Origin: Candidatus Zixiibacteriota bacterium
GTDB taxonomy: Bacteria > Zixibacteria > MSB-5A5 > UBA10806
DNA length: 52,400 nucleotides
NCBI GenBank assembly: GCA_020344055.1
Contig: CP070813.1
Span: 870,196 to 922,595, forward strand
Direction of reading: 5' to 3'
How positions within the stretch are numbered: the first letter of the stretch is position 1; each line of letters starts with the position of its first letter. Shown here piece by piece: positions 1-8,050 of this stretch. A program made the position numbers and the translations under genes. Under the pieces are notes generated by a model that saw only the letters and a program-made list of their open reading frames with translations, ran no database searches and had not been told where the DNA came from.

Positions 1-81
1 GACGAAACATCGGTTACCCTCTACCCGAAATACTTCGCCGACTCGGGTGCGGGCGGACTGGAATTGAATATAACATTCTAA
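1..81 (+). CDS. C-terminal end of a small membrane/envelope protein (5' partial)
   Basis: The window opens inside a reading frame that ends with TAA at 79-81. The last 16 residues (YFADSGAGGLELNITF) are identical to the end of the next gene (101-778) and differ at only three positions from the end of the gene after it (798-1421). This is therefore the tail of a third member of the same tandem family. The alternating hydrophobic pattern finishing in a terminal phenylalanine resembles the last strand (beta-signal) of outer-membrane proteins, but too little is visible to assign a role. The start lies to the left of the window. Confidence 0.8.
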   Translation, partial: DETSVTLYPKYFADSGAGGLELNITF

Positions 82-100
82 TACCGGATGGGAGAAAATG

Positions 101-778
101 ATGTTACGTGGCATAATAATTATTCTAATTGAGGCGCTTTGCGCATCTATGGCGCTTTCGCAGGAAACGTTTTCCCATAAGTTATCGGAGAATAAGGAAT
201 TCGCGGATTCGACATACGAGGCCATTTATGAGCGGCAATCTCGGCTGATCATTACAGAAACATACGCTATTGATTCATCCGAAGAACTAAAATCCCCATT
301 TCTGGCTTTTTCAGCGTCATTGGCCGGGTTGATCTTACCAATCGCGGCTTCACCGATTCTGGTTCAGGATATAGACGACCGATTTTCTGCTGCCACAATA
401 TTCGCCTTAGGTACTTGCCTCATTGTAGGACCGGCATCGGGATATTTCTATGCCGACATGCCTGAATACGCGATGAAAGGCATCAGAAATAGAGCGGGAT
501 TGGGCCTGTCCGGTTTATTCATATGCTCCATAGCAGTGACCCTGACCCGCGACGGCGGCGGTCCGCCCGGGGCGAAATTCATGGTCGCGTTTTCTACGTC
601 GGCTGTTACAATCGCGGCGATATCGGCATTCGCTATTTACGATGTTGTTAAAGTTGGTAAGCGTGTGCGCGAAAAAAACGCGAAACTTATGAAGCAAAAG
701 AGGGAAAGCGTTTCCATAGTCCCCACATACTTCGCCGACTCCGGCGCGGGCGGATTGGAATTGAATATAACGTTTTAG
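101..778 (+). CDS. Unknown membrane protein, tandem family member 2
   Basis: A protein of about 225 residues with no family that I recognise. It has a hydrophobic N-terminus ending near ALS-Q that reads as a signal peptide. Hydrophobic stretches follow at about 65-85, 105-120, 145-155 and 170-190, and a basic segment precedes the end. A GPASGYFYADMPE stretch near residue 112 matches GPSAGYFYGG in the next gene. The C-terminus YFADSGAGGLELNITF is shared with both neighbours. Two ATG codons occur in tandem at 98 and 101; GGGAG at 90-94 sits 6 bases before the second, so I prefer 101. Only 19 bases separate it from the next gene, so the array is probably one transcript. The family is either a polytopic membrane protein or a precursor whose conserved tail is a sorting or assembly signal. 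Confidence 0.75.
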   Translation: MLRGIIIILIEALCASMALSQETFSHKLSENKEFADSTYEAIYERQSRLIITETYAIDSSEELKSPFLAFSASLAGLILPIAASPILVQDIDDRFSAATIFALGTCLIVGPASGYFYADMPEYAMKGIRNRAGLGLSGLFICSIAVTLTRDGGGPPGAKFMVAFSTSAVTIAAISAFAIYDVVKVGKRVREKNAKLMKQKRESVSIVPTYFADSGAGGLELNITF

Positions 779-797
779 CATTTAATGGGAGGAGAAG

Positions 798-1421
798 ATG
801 AAGATTTTTAAGGTATCACTAACGGTCACCATGACAGTCGTCATCCTTTCGGTCGGAGCGGCCGGCCAGGTACAGAAAAATAGTCTTGATTTTTCAGAAG
901 ACAAGCTCAAATCGCCCGTAAGAGCTGCTCAATATTCCATGATGGGAGTTCTGCTCCCGATCGCCGCTGGAGTAGCCTTGTGGCAAATTGACAGCCCCGA
1001 TTCGCCTTATGGTTATGAAAATCCCGACCGGACAATTCCAGTTATGTTGATCGTATCGGGAGTCGTCCTGGGACCTTCAGCCGGGTACTTTTATGGAGGT
1101 TGCCCCGAAAGGGGAGCTACCGGCATTCTGATTAGGGTCGGGACCGGCGCTCTGACCGCTGTCGCCGCCAAGGCGGCGGCGGATGCTCATGAGAGCGACG
1201 GGTTTATGGATTTTTCAGGATTGGAGGCCGCCTTAACGGTGGGAGCTATCGGCTCCGGCATAATTGTCATCGAAGCCATAGCCGATATGGCGTTAGTCAA
1301 GGGCGCAGTTGAAAAGAAAAATATAAGGATAGGGCAGCAGAAAGGCCCTGAGGTAACTCTTCTGCCCACATACTTCGCTGACTCGGGCGCTACAGGCCTG
1401 CAGCTTAATGTAACATTTTAG
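798..1421 (+). CDS. Unknown membrane protein, tandem family member 3
   Basis: A 207-residue paralogue of the preceding gene. It starts with a signal-peptide-like segment (VSLTVTMTVVILSVGAAGQ). It then carries the same landmarks in the same order: a KSP-centred region, a GVLLPIAAG hydrophobic helix (compare GLILPIAAS), GPSAGYFYGGCPE, further Ala/Gly-rich hydrophobic helices, a basic stretch, and the tail YFADSGATGLQLNVTF. The start is supported by GGGAGGAG at 787-794 just ahead of the ATG. The divergence outside the landmarks suggests an old duplication. No enzymatic motif is visible and the function is unknown. Confidence 0.78.
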   Translation: MKIFKVSLTVTMTVVILSVGAAGQVQKNSLDFSEDKLKSPVRAAQYSMMGVLLPIAAGVALWQIDSPDSPYGYENPDRTIPVMLIVSGVVLGPSAGYFYGGCPERGATGILIRVGTGALTAVAAKAAADAHESDGFMDFSGLEAALTVGAIGSGIIVIEAIADMALVKGAVEKKNIRIGQQKGPEVTLLPTYFADSGATGLQLNVTF

Positions 1422-1444
1422 GCACAAAGAACGAGGTGATGGAG

Positions 1445-1936
1445 ATGAAAAATTCAAACAAAATCAGAATATTAGCCATGGCCGTGTTGGTGGCGTTGAC
1501 AAACTACATGTACGGCTGTAGCGTGGTGGGGCTGGGAGTGGGCGCGGCAATAGACCGCAAGACACCGGATTATAAGAAGGTCAAAAGCGATCAGGCACAA
1601 TCCATAGCTCGTGGGAGAGATGCTACTTTATATTTAGACGACGGTTCCTCCAGATCCGGGGAATTCCAGGGAATTACTAACGAGAAGCCAAAAGAAGCTG
1701 CGGTTTCGGATATAGATACGACCCTGACCCTCCATGAATGCGTGCTCATCATTCAGTCACCGTATTTCCCGGATGGCAGCCGGGAAAAGGAATGCATTCC
1801 GGTAAATTCCATAAGCTATATAGAAGTCAGAAACATTAAAGAAGCGAAACACCTGGGCTTCATGACAGGCCTGATTGTAGATATCGTGCTGGTCTGGTGG
1901 ATAAGTTCCTTAGACATTTCTATTCATAACTTTTGA
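1445..1936 (+). CDS. Putative lipoprotein of unknown function
   Basis: A 163-residue protein. The N-terminus MKNSNKIRILAMAVLVAL is a typical signal peptide and is followed by a lipobox-like MYGC (Cys near residue 25), so it is probably lipid-anchored. The middle contains a short beta-rich segment (ATLYLDDGSSRSGEFQGI) of the kind seen in small domains that set an attribute against a reference. The C-terminus has a second hydrophobic stretch (GLIVDIVLVWWISS). Start choice: GTG 1436 and ATG 1439 are in frame, but GAGG at 1433-1436 is correctly spaced only for ATG 1445. It follows the tandem family by 23 bases, so it is likely co-transcribed. I do not recognise the family. Confidence 0.7.
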   Translation: MKNSNKIRILAMAVLVALTNYMYGCSVVGLGVGAAIDRKTPDYKKVKSDQAQSIARGRDATLYLDDGSSRSGEFQGITNEKPKEAAVSDIDTTLTLHECVLIIQSPYFPDGSREKECIPVNSISYIEVRNIKEAKHLGFMTGLIVDIVLVWWISSLDISIHNF

Positions 1937-1986
1937 GATTGCCATGAGGCCAACACACTCAAATTTATTAAAAAGGAGGTATGCCA

Positions 1987-2016
1987 ATGAAAAACAGTTC
2001 TGATATAGGAGAATAG
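1987..2016 (+). other. Nine-codon mini-ORF with a perfect ribosome binding site
   Basis: AAGGAGGT at 1973-1980, a near-perfect anti-SD match, stands 6 bases ahead of ATG 1987. That frame reads MKNSSDIGE and stops at TAG 2014-2016. A second in-frame ATG at 1981 directly abuts the SD. The mini-ORF lies in the 109-base gap before the lipoprotein starting at 2046. It may be a leader peptide, or the remnant of a lost gene: the first residues MKNS also open the protein at 1445. Translation is inferred only from the strength of the site. Confidence 0.35.
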
Positions 2017-2045
2017 CTAAATCAATTTCAATGGAGGTTAACAAA

Positions 2046-3293
2046 ATGAAGGCTTTAATTTATACGATTACTTTGATCACAGCGGCGCTGATGCTGGTCA
2101 CCGGCTGCGACAAGAAAGCCGTAAATTCAATTAATGAAAATCTATACGATGAAAGTTTGACATCCGGTGAAACAGTGTCGACTCCCGATATGGCCAATCC
2201 GGCGGCGCCGCCGGCCGACCTGGTAACGGTTGATATCGGCGGGCAATCGGTGGAGTTCTGGCCCTGGGCCGGCAGCGACCTTTCCGGTACCCCCTGGGAT
2301 CCCGCCAGCCTCATTTTCGCCGGTGAGGCCAATCCCGCGGCTCTCCGTGCCGCTTTGATGTTCCTCGATGGGGACAGAACTGCATACGGTTTTCCCGACG
2401 CGTATCCGTTTAACGCCACCTGGCGGGACGCCATGGGCGACGTACAGGCCACCTATGGAACGCCGGCGGGGTGGGTCGGCAACGTAATCCAGATGGAATG
2501 CGGCGCATTTGACCCCATCAGAATTCACCTGAGGCTGTTCGATATGGGCGACTGGACAATGGGAACGGCACATTTCGAGATCCTGATTCCCGGCACCACC
2601 GATCACCAGGTTATCAGCTGGGAGCTGGCGGAGCAGCTGGTGGTTGTCGACCTGCTGCGAAGCGGCCTGCTGGATGAGACCGTACCGATGTTCCCCACGC
2701 AACAGATCAACGACGCCCCCACCTGGCGTGAGATCCCGCCGTATATCTACAATGAATTGCCGGTCGAGCTTCGTGCGGCCATCGGCGGACCGCTGGGCGA
2801 CGTGACGGACCCGGTCGGTATCGGGAATAATGGCTACGCGACAGTCCTGAATATAACGACTAATTTTGGCTGGTCGCCGGAGGTGGCGAGGCAGGAACTC
2901 ACCGTGAATTTCAATCAGGTAATCCCGAAACCGTTCTGCGCCGGAGGTCAATATCAATATGTATATGTTACCGGACCGGTTGATCTCAACCAGACCGTGC
3001 AGGTTCTTCCCAACGGGAATATCACCAGCAGGTTCCGCGCCCACGGCCGTCTCGATATAACTCCCGTCGATCCCTCAACCACCCCTCCCACGCCTATCGG
3101 CGAGACGTACAGGGCGGTGGTCAGCGAACGTCACAGGGGAATAGTTACCAACGGTGTCACTCTTATCTCGAGTTTCCGCATGCAGATGGAGATACCGCCT
3201 TCGGGACCGTTCCACGGCAGGCTGGTTTCATGGATGGAGATCGGTCCCAACGGCCACAGCGGTTACGAGCTTGAAATCGAGTGCGCCGATTGA
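2046..3293 (+). CDS. Secreted lipoprotein, unknown family
   Basis: A 415-residue protein with a lipoprotein signal peptide ending in the lipobox LVTGC (Cys at about residue 20), followed by a disordered linker to about residue 55. A compact globular region follows with PWDPASLIFAGEANPAALR, then an HLRLF/AHFE pair and a DHQVISWELAEQ segment. That layout is faintly like LssY-type C-terminal domains, but I would not assign it on this basis. The last 130 residues look beta-rich and end with a Cys pair region (FCAGG...EIECAD). ATG 2031 is also in frame, but GGAGGT at 2033-2038 is placed 7 bases before ATG 2046, so the shorter form is chosen. The gene looks visibly richer in G+C than its neighbours. 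Probably an envelope or surface protein. Confidence 0.75.
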   Translation: MKALIYTITLITAALMLVTGCDKKAVNSINENLYDESLTSGETVSTPDMANPAAPPADLVTVDIGGQSVEFWPWAGSDLSGTPWDPASLIFAGEANPAALRAALMFLDGDRTAYGFPDAYPFNATWRDAMGDVQATYGTPAGWVGNVIQMECGAFDPIRIHLRLFDMGDWTMGTAHFEILIPGTTDHQVISWELAEQLVVVDLLRSGLLDETVPMFPTQQINDAPTWREIPPYIYNELPVELRAAIGGPLGDVTDPVGIGNNGYATVLNITTNFGWSPEVARQELTVNFNQVIPKPFCAGGQYQYVYVTGPVDLNQTVQVLPNGNITSRFRAHGRLDITPVDPSTTPPTPIGETYRAVVSERHRGIVTNGVTLISSFRMQMEIPPSGPFHGRLVSWMEIGPNGHSGYELEIECAD

Positions 3294-3323
3294 AAAGTAA
3301 AAAGAGAAAAAATGGAGGATGAA

Positions 3324-3923
3324 ATGAAACGGAAGATATTTTTAACCTCGGCGCTGATCGTCATCATGATGATCGGCCTTATGCCCGACAGGGCGGCCTC
3401 TCAATCCTTACGCCCTGACGAGACTGTCAGTTTCGCCAAGCGGAACCTGGGGGGACCGCGGCTCGGAATCTCGATCGTCACCGGGAATGGAGATCTGTGG
3501 CAAAGATTAGAGGACGAAAAAATGGGGCGCTCGGTAAGCCAGTTCGGATGGCATTTCGAATACCAGGTGATACCGGAGGGGGGAGGCCCGCAGTTCGTGG
3601 TCCAGCTGGTACCGTTGATTGCCGGCGTTGAATACGGCAAACTCATACCGAGCGGCACCCTGGCCATGGGCGTGCGTTTCCCCAGCGGAATCGAGTTCGG
3701 GCTGGGTCCCAATATTCTGCTGATCGGAAAGAACGACATGGGCAAAAGCCCGGCCAAGACCGCTCTGGTCCTGGGGGTCGGCAAAAGCTTCAATTACGGC
3801 GGAGTAAGCATCCCGCTGAACCTGGTTTACGCCACCAATCCGGACGGCAACAGGATTTCCGTTATCTTCGGTTATGCTATTGCCAAGGCAAAACAGAGGA
3901 GCGCCATTCGGTATGATTTGTAA
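3324..3923 (+). CDS. Small exported protein, possibly an outer-membrane beta-barrel
   Basis: A 199-residue protein. It has a clear signal peptide (MKRKIFLTSALIVIMMIGLM) with a likely cleavage after RAAS. The mature part has short alternating beta strands rich in Gly and aromatic residues (GPRLGISIVTG, HFEYQV, QFVVQLVPL, GVRFPSGIEFGLGPNILLIG, TALVLGVGKSFNYGG, ISVIFGYAIA), the pattern of small outer-membrane barrels, but it lacks a terminal aromatic residue. ATG 3312 is in frame, but GGAGG at 3314-3318 positions ribosomes on ATG 3324. It is the last gene of the run and is followed by a terminator. Function unknown. Confidence 0.72.
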   Translation: MKRKIFLTSALIVIMMIGLMPDRAASQSLRPDETVSFAKRNLGGPRLGISIVTGNGDLWQRLEDEKMGRSVSQFGWHFEYQVIPEGGGPQFVVQLVPLIAGVEYGKLIPSGTLAMGVRFPSGIEFGLGPNILLIGKNDMGKSPAKTALVLGVGKSFNYGGVSIPLNLVYATNPDGNRISVIFGYAIAKAKQRSAIRYDL

Positions 3924-3957
3924 ATTACTCATTACCGCTCCTGTGAAAGAACTCATA

Positions 3958-3993
3958 ACGTCGGGTGATCTCCGGATATCACCCGGCGTTTTT
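3958..3993 (+). terminator. Intrinsic terminator
   Basis: CGGGTGAT at 3962-3969 pairs perfectly with ATCACCCG at 3978-3985. The stem is extended beyond one mismatch by ACG (3958-3960) with CGT (3987-3989), and a run of five T follows (3989-3993). It lies 34 bases after the stop codon of the gene ending at 3923 and closes the plus-strand gene group. Confidence 0.85.
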
Positions 3994-4116
3994 ATTACAC
4001 ATTACGAACACCAGGTTGGTAAAAGGCACAAAGAACACCAACAAGTAGATATGTGATACAAGCATCGGTTACTTATATATAACGTTTTATAATTATAATA
4101 TTCTGCTGGAGCCGAT

Positions 4117-5433
4117 CTAAAGGCGTCTTTTCTCAAACCAGATGGAAAAATCGGTGTTACCATCGGCTTTCGTATCCAGAGAAAAATCGAAACCATGATT
4201 CATCAGTATCTCTCGGATTACCGTAAGGCCGATTCCCTGCCCGTCCTTTTTTGTGCTGAAGAAAGGCGTAAAAATATTTTTCTGAATGTCTTCGGGAATG
4301 CCTTTACCATTATCCCTTATCAGCAATCGCTTGGCGGGGGCGTTCTCCAGGCGAACAAGAATTCCCCCGTTCTCACCGATCGATTCAATCGAATTTTTTA
4401 CGATATTCACAACCACCTGCTCCAACTGACGCGGGTCTATATCGACCGGAAACGGATGACCGGTAAGCTCCATTGTCAGCTTTATGTTGCTGCTCTCGCA
4501 CAGCGGTCCCATCAAAACTTCTACGGAACTCAATATTTTGTTTAAATCGCAAGGTTCTTTATCCGGGAGAGGGATTTTTACCACGTCGGTGAAGTTGGTC
4601 ATAAACTGCGAGAGCCTGGAATTACGCTCGATTGCTACTTTGACCGCGTTTTCGAAATCCGCTTTGTCCTCGGCATTCAGTTGATCCTTATAATTGAGCG
4701 AAGAACTCAGGATCGAGTTGATCGCTCCTATGGAATTGCTTACCTCGTGAGACATCATGCGAATAACCTTGCCGTAAGCCCGTTTTTCAGTCTTCAATAT
4801 CTCCTCGGTCAGTTCCTCGATCATGATGAAGTGGTGCTGAAAGCCGCGGTCCAGAAAATGAGATTTTCTGCATTTATATGAATGCAGGCCGTCAATGTTC
4901 ATTATAGCGGATTCCCCGTCCCCGAGCTGGCCCAGTCTCCGGGGAAGAATTCCCTTAATTTCAATTAAACGTTTTCCGATAACGTCCTCTCCGCCTGAGT
5001 TCAAAAGCGACAGGGCCGCGGGATTCAAATGGGAAATCCTGCCTTCGAAATCAAGTACGATAATCCCCGACGGGGAGGCGTTGATCAACTTATTAAGAAA
5101 ATAATGCTGTTCTTTGAGTTTCACTCTTTCGGTTCTCAGCTCATCTATCATTCGGTTGTACACTTCTATAAGGTCATCCATATCCCGCTGCCCGACTTTT
5201 ACGAATTTGGTATTGAAATCCTTATCCTTCAGCGATTCGATACCGGCCGATATCAGGTTCAGGGGGTGTATAAAAGACTTATACAGATAAATTGATACAA
5301 CCACTGAAACCAGAATCAGTATTTCAACGCCCATGAACAGAAGCCTGTATTCCCGCAACAGTCTCAGGGAAAGAAGTATGAGTATAAGATGCAGTATAAA
5401 TACGAAGAGTATAAACTTAAGCCGGAGCCTCAT
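4117..5433 (-). CDS. Membrane histidine kinase (PAS, HisKA, HATPase), NtrB-like
   Basis: A 438-residue sensor kinase. Two N-terminal membrane helices (about 7-27 and 32-52) have almost no periplasmic loop between them, so the signal is probably felt within or just inside the membrane. A linker of HAMP-like size and coiled coil follows, then a PAS domain (about 110-200, ASPSGIIVLDFEGRISHLNP). The phospho-accepting His is in MMSHEVSNS. The ATP-binding domain has the N box (VNIVKNSIES), G1 box (DNGKGIPEDI), F box (FTPFFSTKK) and G2 box (GQGIGLT). Its ATG overlaps the stop of the sigma-54 activator gene 5430-6812 by 4 bases (ATGA), so translation is probably coupled and the two are almost certainly cognate. 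It ends the minus-strand operon. Confidence 0.93.
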   Translation of the reverse strand: MRLRLKFILFVFILHLILILLSLRLLREYRLLFMGVEILILVSVVVSIYLYKSFIHPLNLISAGIESLKDKDFNTKFVKVGQRDMDDLIEVYNRMIDELRTERVKLKEQHYFLNKLINASPSGIIVLDFEGRISHLNPAALSLLNSGGEDVIGKRLIEIKGILPRRLGQLGDGESAIMNIDGLHSYKCRKSHFLDRGFQHHFIMIEELTEEILKTEKRAYGKVIRMMSHEVSNSIGAINSILSSSLNYKDQLNAEDKADFENAVKVAIERNSRLSQFMTNFTDVVKIPLPDKEPCDLNKILSSVEVLMGPLCESSNIKLTMELTGHPFPVDIDPRQLEQVVVNIVKNSIESIGENGGILVRLENAPAKRLLIRDNGKGIPEDIQKNIFTPFFSTKKDGQGIGLTVIREILMNHGFDFSLDTKADGNTDFSIWFEKRRL

Positions 5434-6812
5434 TTATCCAGCCCGTATTTTTCCATGCGGCGGTAAAGCGCCGACCGGCTCAGGCCCAGTGATTTCGCGG
5501 CCTTGCTGATGTTATTGCTGTGAAATTTCAGGGCCTGTTCTATCAACGATATCTCCATATCATCCAGGGTCGCCGAGCCGACGGGGGGCAAACTCCCCGC
5601 CGCGGGTCTCTGGCGGTAAGCCTGGTAATGTTTCGCAAAATCATCGACATCCAAGGAGTTCTTGTTTGTTACCAGCACGGATCTCTCAATCAAATTTTTC
5701 AACTCGCGTATATTCCCGGGCCAGGGAAGATTCTTAAGCCATTCCAGAGCGTTTCGAGTCACGGTCAATTCGGGCCTTTTGTAATTTATTCTCAGGTTAT
5801 TCAAAAAATGATTGACCAGAAGCGGTATGTCATCGATTCGCTCGTTTAGCGCCGGAATCTTAACCGAAATCAGATTTATCCTGTAGAAAAGATCCTCACG
5901 GAAGTCGCTGCCCGCCACCATCTCGCTGAGATCCCTGTTAGTGGCCGATATCACCCGAACGTCGACGGATTTTGTCTCGCTTGAGCCCAGGACTTCGAAT
6001 TTTCTATCCTGGAGAACCCTGAGCATTTTAACCTGATTGTTCAGGGAAAGATCGCCGATCTCATCGAGGAAGATGCTGCCTTTATCGGCCATTTCGAACC
6101 GTCCCATACGGTCATGTTTGGCATCCGTAAAAGCCCCTTTTTTATGACCGAACATCTCGCTTTCGAACAATGTGGAGGCGATACCGCCGAGGTTTACCTT
6201 GACAAATGGCTGATTCTTTCGATGGCTGTTGTTATGAATGGCCTCCGCTATGAGTTCCTTGCCGGTACCGCTCTCCCCGATTATCAATACGGACGCATCG
6301 GTGACGCTTATCTTACAGATAGTATCCAGTACCGCGAGGAACTCCGGATTTTCGCCCACGAGATTCTTGAGATCATACTGGCTGTCCAGTTTCTTTCTTT
6401 CAAGTTTCGCCCTGCCGGTTGTTTTTCTACTGCTGGAGATGGCCAGCGCGGTGTTCACCGATCGCAGAAGATGGTCGTTATCCCAGGGTTTGCTGATAAA
6501 ATCGGCGGCGCCGGATTTCATACCCTCGACGGCAAGCTGGATCGAGGCCCAGGCGGTTATGAGGATTACGGGAATACCGGGCGAATCCTTTTTTATATCT
6601 TTCAGCAGTTTAAGCCCCTCCTCGCCCGACGTATCCACCGAGAAATTCATATCCATAATAATGAGATCAATCGGCTGGGCTTTTATGGCCGGTAATGCTT
6701 CTTCGGGAGACGAGACACTGAGGGCATGAAATCCCGCCTGTTTCAGGCCGAGTTCCAGTGACGTTCTGACGGCAACGTCGTCGTCAATTATCAATATCGT
6801 TTGCGCCACCAT
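5430..6812 (-). CDS. Sigma-54-dependent response regulator, NtrC family
   Basis: A 460-residue bacterial enhancer-binding protein. The receiver domain (about 1-120) has the acidic pocket (IIDDD), the phospho-acceptor Asp in IMDMNF (about residue 53), Thr in LITAW and Lys in SKPW. The AAA+ domain (about 150-385) has Walker A GESGTGKE and Walker B FLDEIGDL. Its sigma-54 contact loop reads GAFTDA instead of the usual GAFTGA. A C-terminal Fis-type helix-turn-helix (about 420-458, NNISKAAKSLGLSRSALYRR) binds DNA. It precedes and overlaps its kinase gene. It is a paralogue of the regulator at 12763-14139. Its likely targets are sigma-54 promoters of the neighbouring transporter operons, such as the one at 14458-14471. 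Confidence 0.95.
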   Translation of the reverse strand: MVAQTILIIDDDVAVRTSLELGLKQAGFHALSVSSPEEALPAIKAQPIDLIIMDMNFSVDTSGEEGLKLLKDIKKDSPGIPVILITAWASIQLAVEGMKSGAADFISKPWDNDHLLRSVNTALAISSSRKTTGRAKLERKKLDSQYDLKNLVGENPEFLAVLDTICKISVTDASVLIIGESGTGKELIAEAIHNNSHRKNQPFVKVNLGGIASTLFESEMFGHKKGAFTDAKHDRMGRFEMADKGSIFLDEIGDLSLNNQVKMLRVLQDRKFEVLGSSETKSVDVRVISATNRDLSEMVAGSDFREDLFYRINLISVKIPALNERIDDIPLLVNHFLNNLRINYKRPELTVTRNALEWLKNLPWPGNIRELKNLIERSVLVTNKNSLDVDDFAKHYQAYRQRPAAGSLPPVGSATLDDMEISLIEQALKFHSNNISKAAKSLGLSRSALYRRMEKYGLDK

Positions 6813-6850
6813 TCCTTGCTCAATTTAAGAAACCTTATTTGAAATATCAA

Positions 6851-8050
6851 TTACTCATTGCGAAGCGCCTCGGCCGGCTGGATTTTTGCCGCCAGCCAGG
6901 CAGGGTACAAGGCGCACAACGCCGATATTACATAAATCCCGATGATGGAAAAGGCGTAGGCGAAATAATATACCCTGTCTTCAATAAAACCGAATACGTC
7001 AAGAATAGGGAATTGAAATGCCAAAAAACAACCGGCCGCTATTCCGATGGTGGCCATGGCGAGAGTCTCGCCTACAATCTGGGCGTAAATCGTCTTTGTA
7101 TTGGCCCCGAGAGCGCGCCGCAGACCGATTTCAGCCTTCCGCCGGTTGGTGCTGTACCAGACTATGCCGAACAATCCGAGGGCGACGTTGATAGTTAAAA
7201 ATCCGCAGACCACGGTAAGGATAATTGGAAGGATCAGGGTGGTTTTAAAGGCTCTCTTTCTCGCTTTATCCAGGGTATCTATTCTCAAGGTCCAGTCCCT
7301 GGCAATGGATTTCAACCGGTTCAAAAGCTGCGCCTCGAAGGCAATGGGCGAACCTTTCTCGACCTTGAATAATATACGATACCAGTTATCCGCTGTCAGC
7401 CGCTTAAGGCTTTTTTCGTCATGATACGATGATTTTCGGAAGACCGCTGACTCGGAACCGGCCAGTTCACCCGACCTCCGAAACTCACCTATTACTCCTA
7501 TGATCTCGTATTCGTCATTGTCGTCGTCGGTCAATATTTTCCCTACAGCTTTTTCATCGGGTGAGAATTTGTTCTTGAAATCGGTGTTGATAACCAGAGG
7601 AGTTCGGTGCGCCGGCGCGTCGACTTCTTCAAACCATTTTCCTTCAACCAACTCCATATCCAGCACCTCGCTGAGACCCGGACCTCCCTCGCCTAAAAAA
7701 CAACTGAGCTTTTTTCCTTCATAGTAATAATCCATACCGCTGTAGACCATGGGTTGAAAGATATAATTGGCGGATAAGGCGTGACTTTTGATTTCTTTGG
7801 TCGACTTCAGCGTATTCTCGATCTGGGCTAGAGTCTTACCCACCGATTCCGGGCTCAGGTTTTTCCAATCGATGTTCAGGATCCAGACGTCTTCGTAATT
7901 AAATCCCAGAGGTTTGACGTAATTTGTAATTGAGTAGCTTATTGACGTCGCGACCAGCGAGAGGGCCAGAAAAGAGACGAAAATTCCGGAGATCATAAAG
8001 AAATTATGTTTTTTCCGGTTCCATATAAGTTTGAAGAACTGCTTGATCAT
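6851..8050 (-). CDS. MacB/FtsX-type ABC permease (single unit)
   Basis: A 399-residue permease of the mechanotransmission (type VII) ABC class. One N-terminal helix (about 17-38) is followed by a large periplasmic MacB-type core domain (about 45-265). Three C-terminal helices follow, with the coupling motif RRKAEIGLRRALGAN between the first two and the ending PAWLAAKIQPAEALRNE. The gene overlaps the upstream permease gene by 4 bases (ATGA), so the two probably form a heterodimeric channel energised by the ATPase at 9305-9970. Substrate unknown; relatives export antibiotics, peptides or lipoproteins, or shape the cell wall. Confidence 0.9.
   Translation of the reverse strand: MIKQFFKLIWNRKKHNFFMISGIFVSFLALSLVATSISYSITNYVKPLGFNYEDVWILNIDWKNLSPESVGKTLAQIENTLKSTKEIKSHALSANYIFQPMVYSGMDYYYEGKKLSCFLGEGGPGLSEVLDMELVEGKWFEEVDAPAHRTPLVINTDFKNKFSPDEKAVGKILTDDDNDEYEIIGVIGEFRRSGELAGSESAVFRKSSYHDEKSLKRLTADNWYRILFKVEKGSPIAFEAQLLNRLKSIARDWTLRIDTLDKARKRAFKTTLILPIILTVVCGFLTINVALGLFGIVWYSTNRRKAEIGLRRALGANTKTIYAQIVGETLAMATIGIAAGCFLAFQFPILDVFGFIEDRVYYFAYAFSIIGIYVISALCALYPAWLAAKIQPAEALRNE

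Noticed and set aside
2142..3044. 300-residue open frame on the minus strand
   Set aside because: It lies wholly antisense to the lipoprotein gene in a G+C-rich stretch. It has no ribosome site and a low-complexity Arg/Gly-rich translation, whereas the plus strand has a signal peptide and lipobox.
4087..4098. 12-base perfect palindrome TTATAATTATAA
   Set aside because: It consists only of A and T in an AT-rich gap after the kinase gene, so it is expected by chance. It has no GC stem for a terminator.
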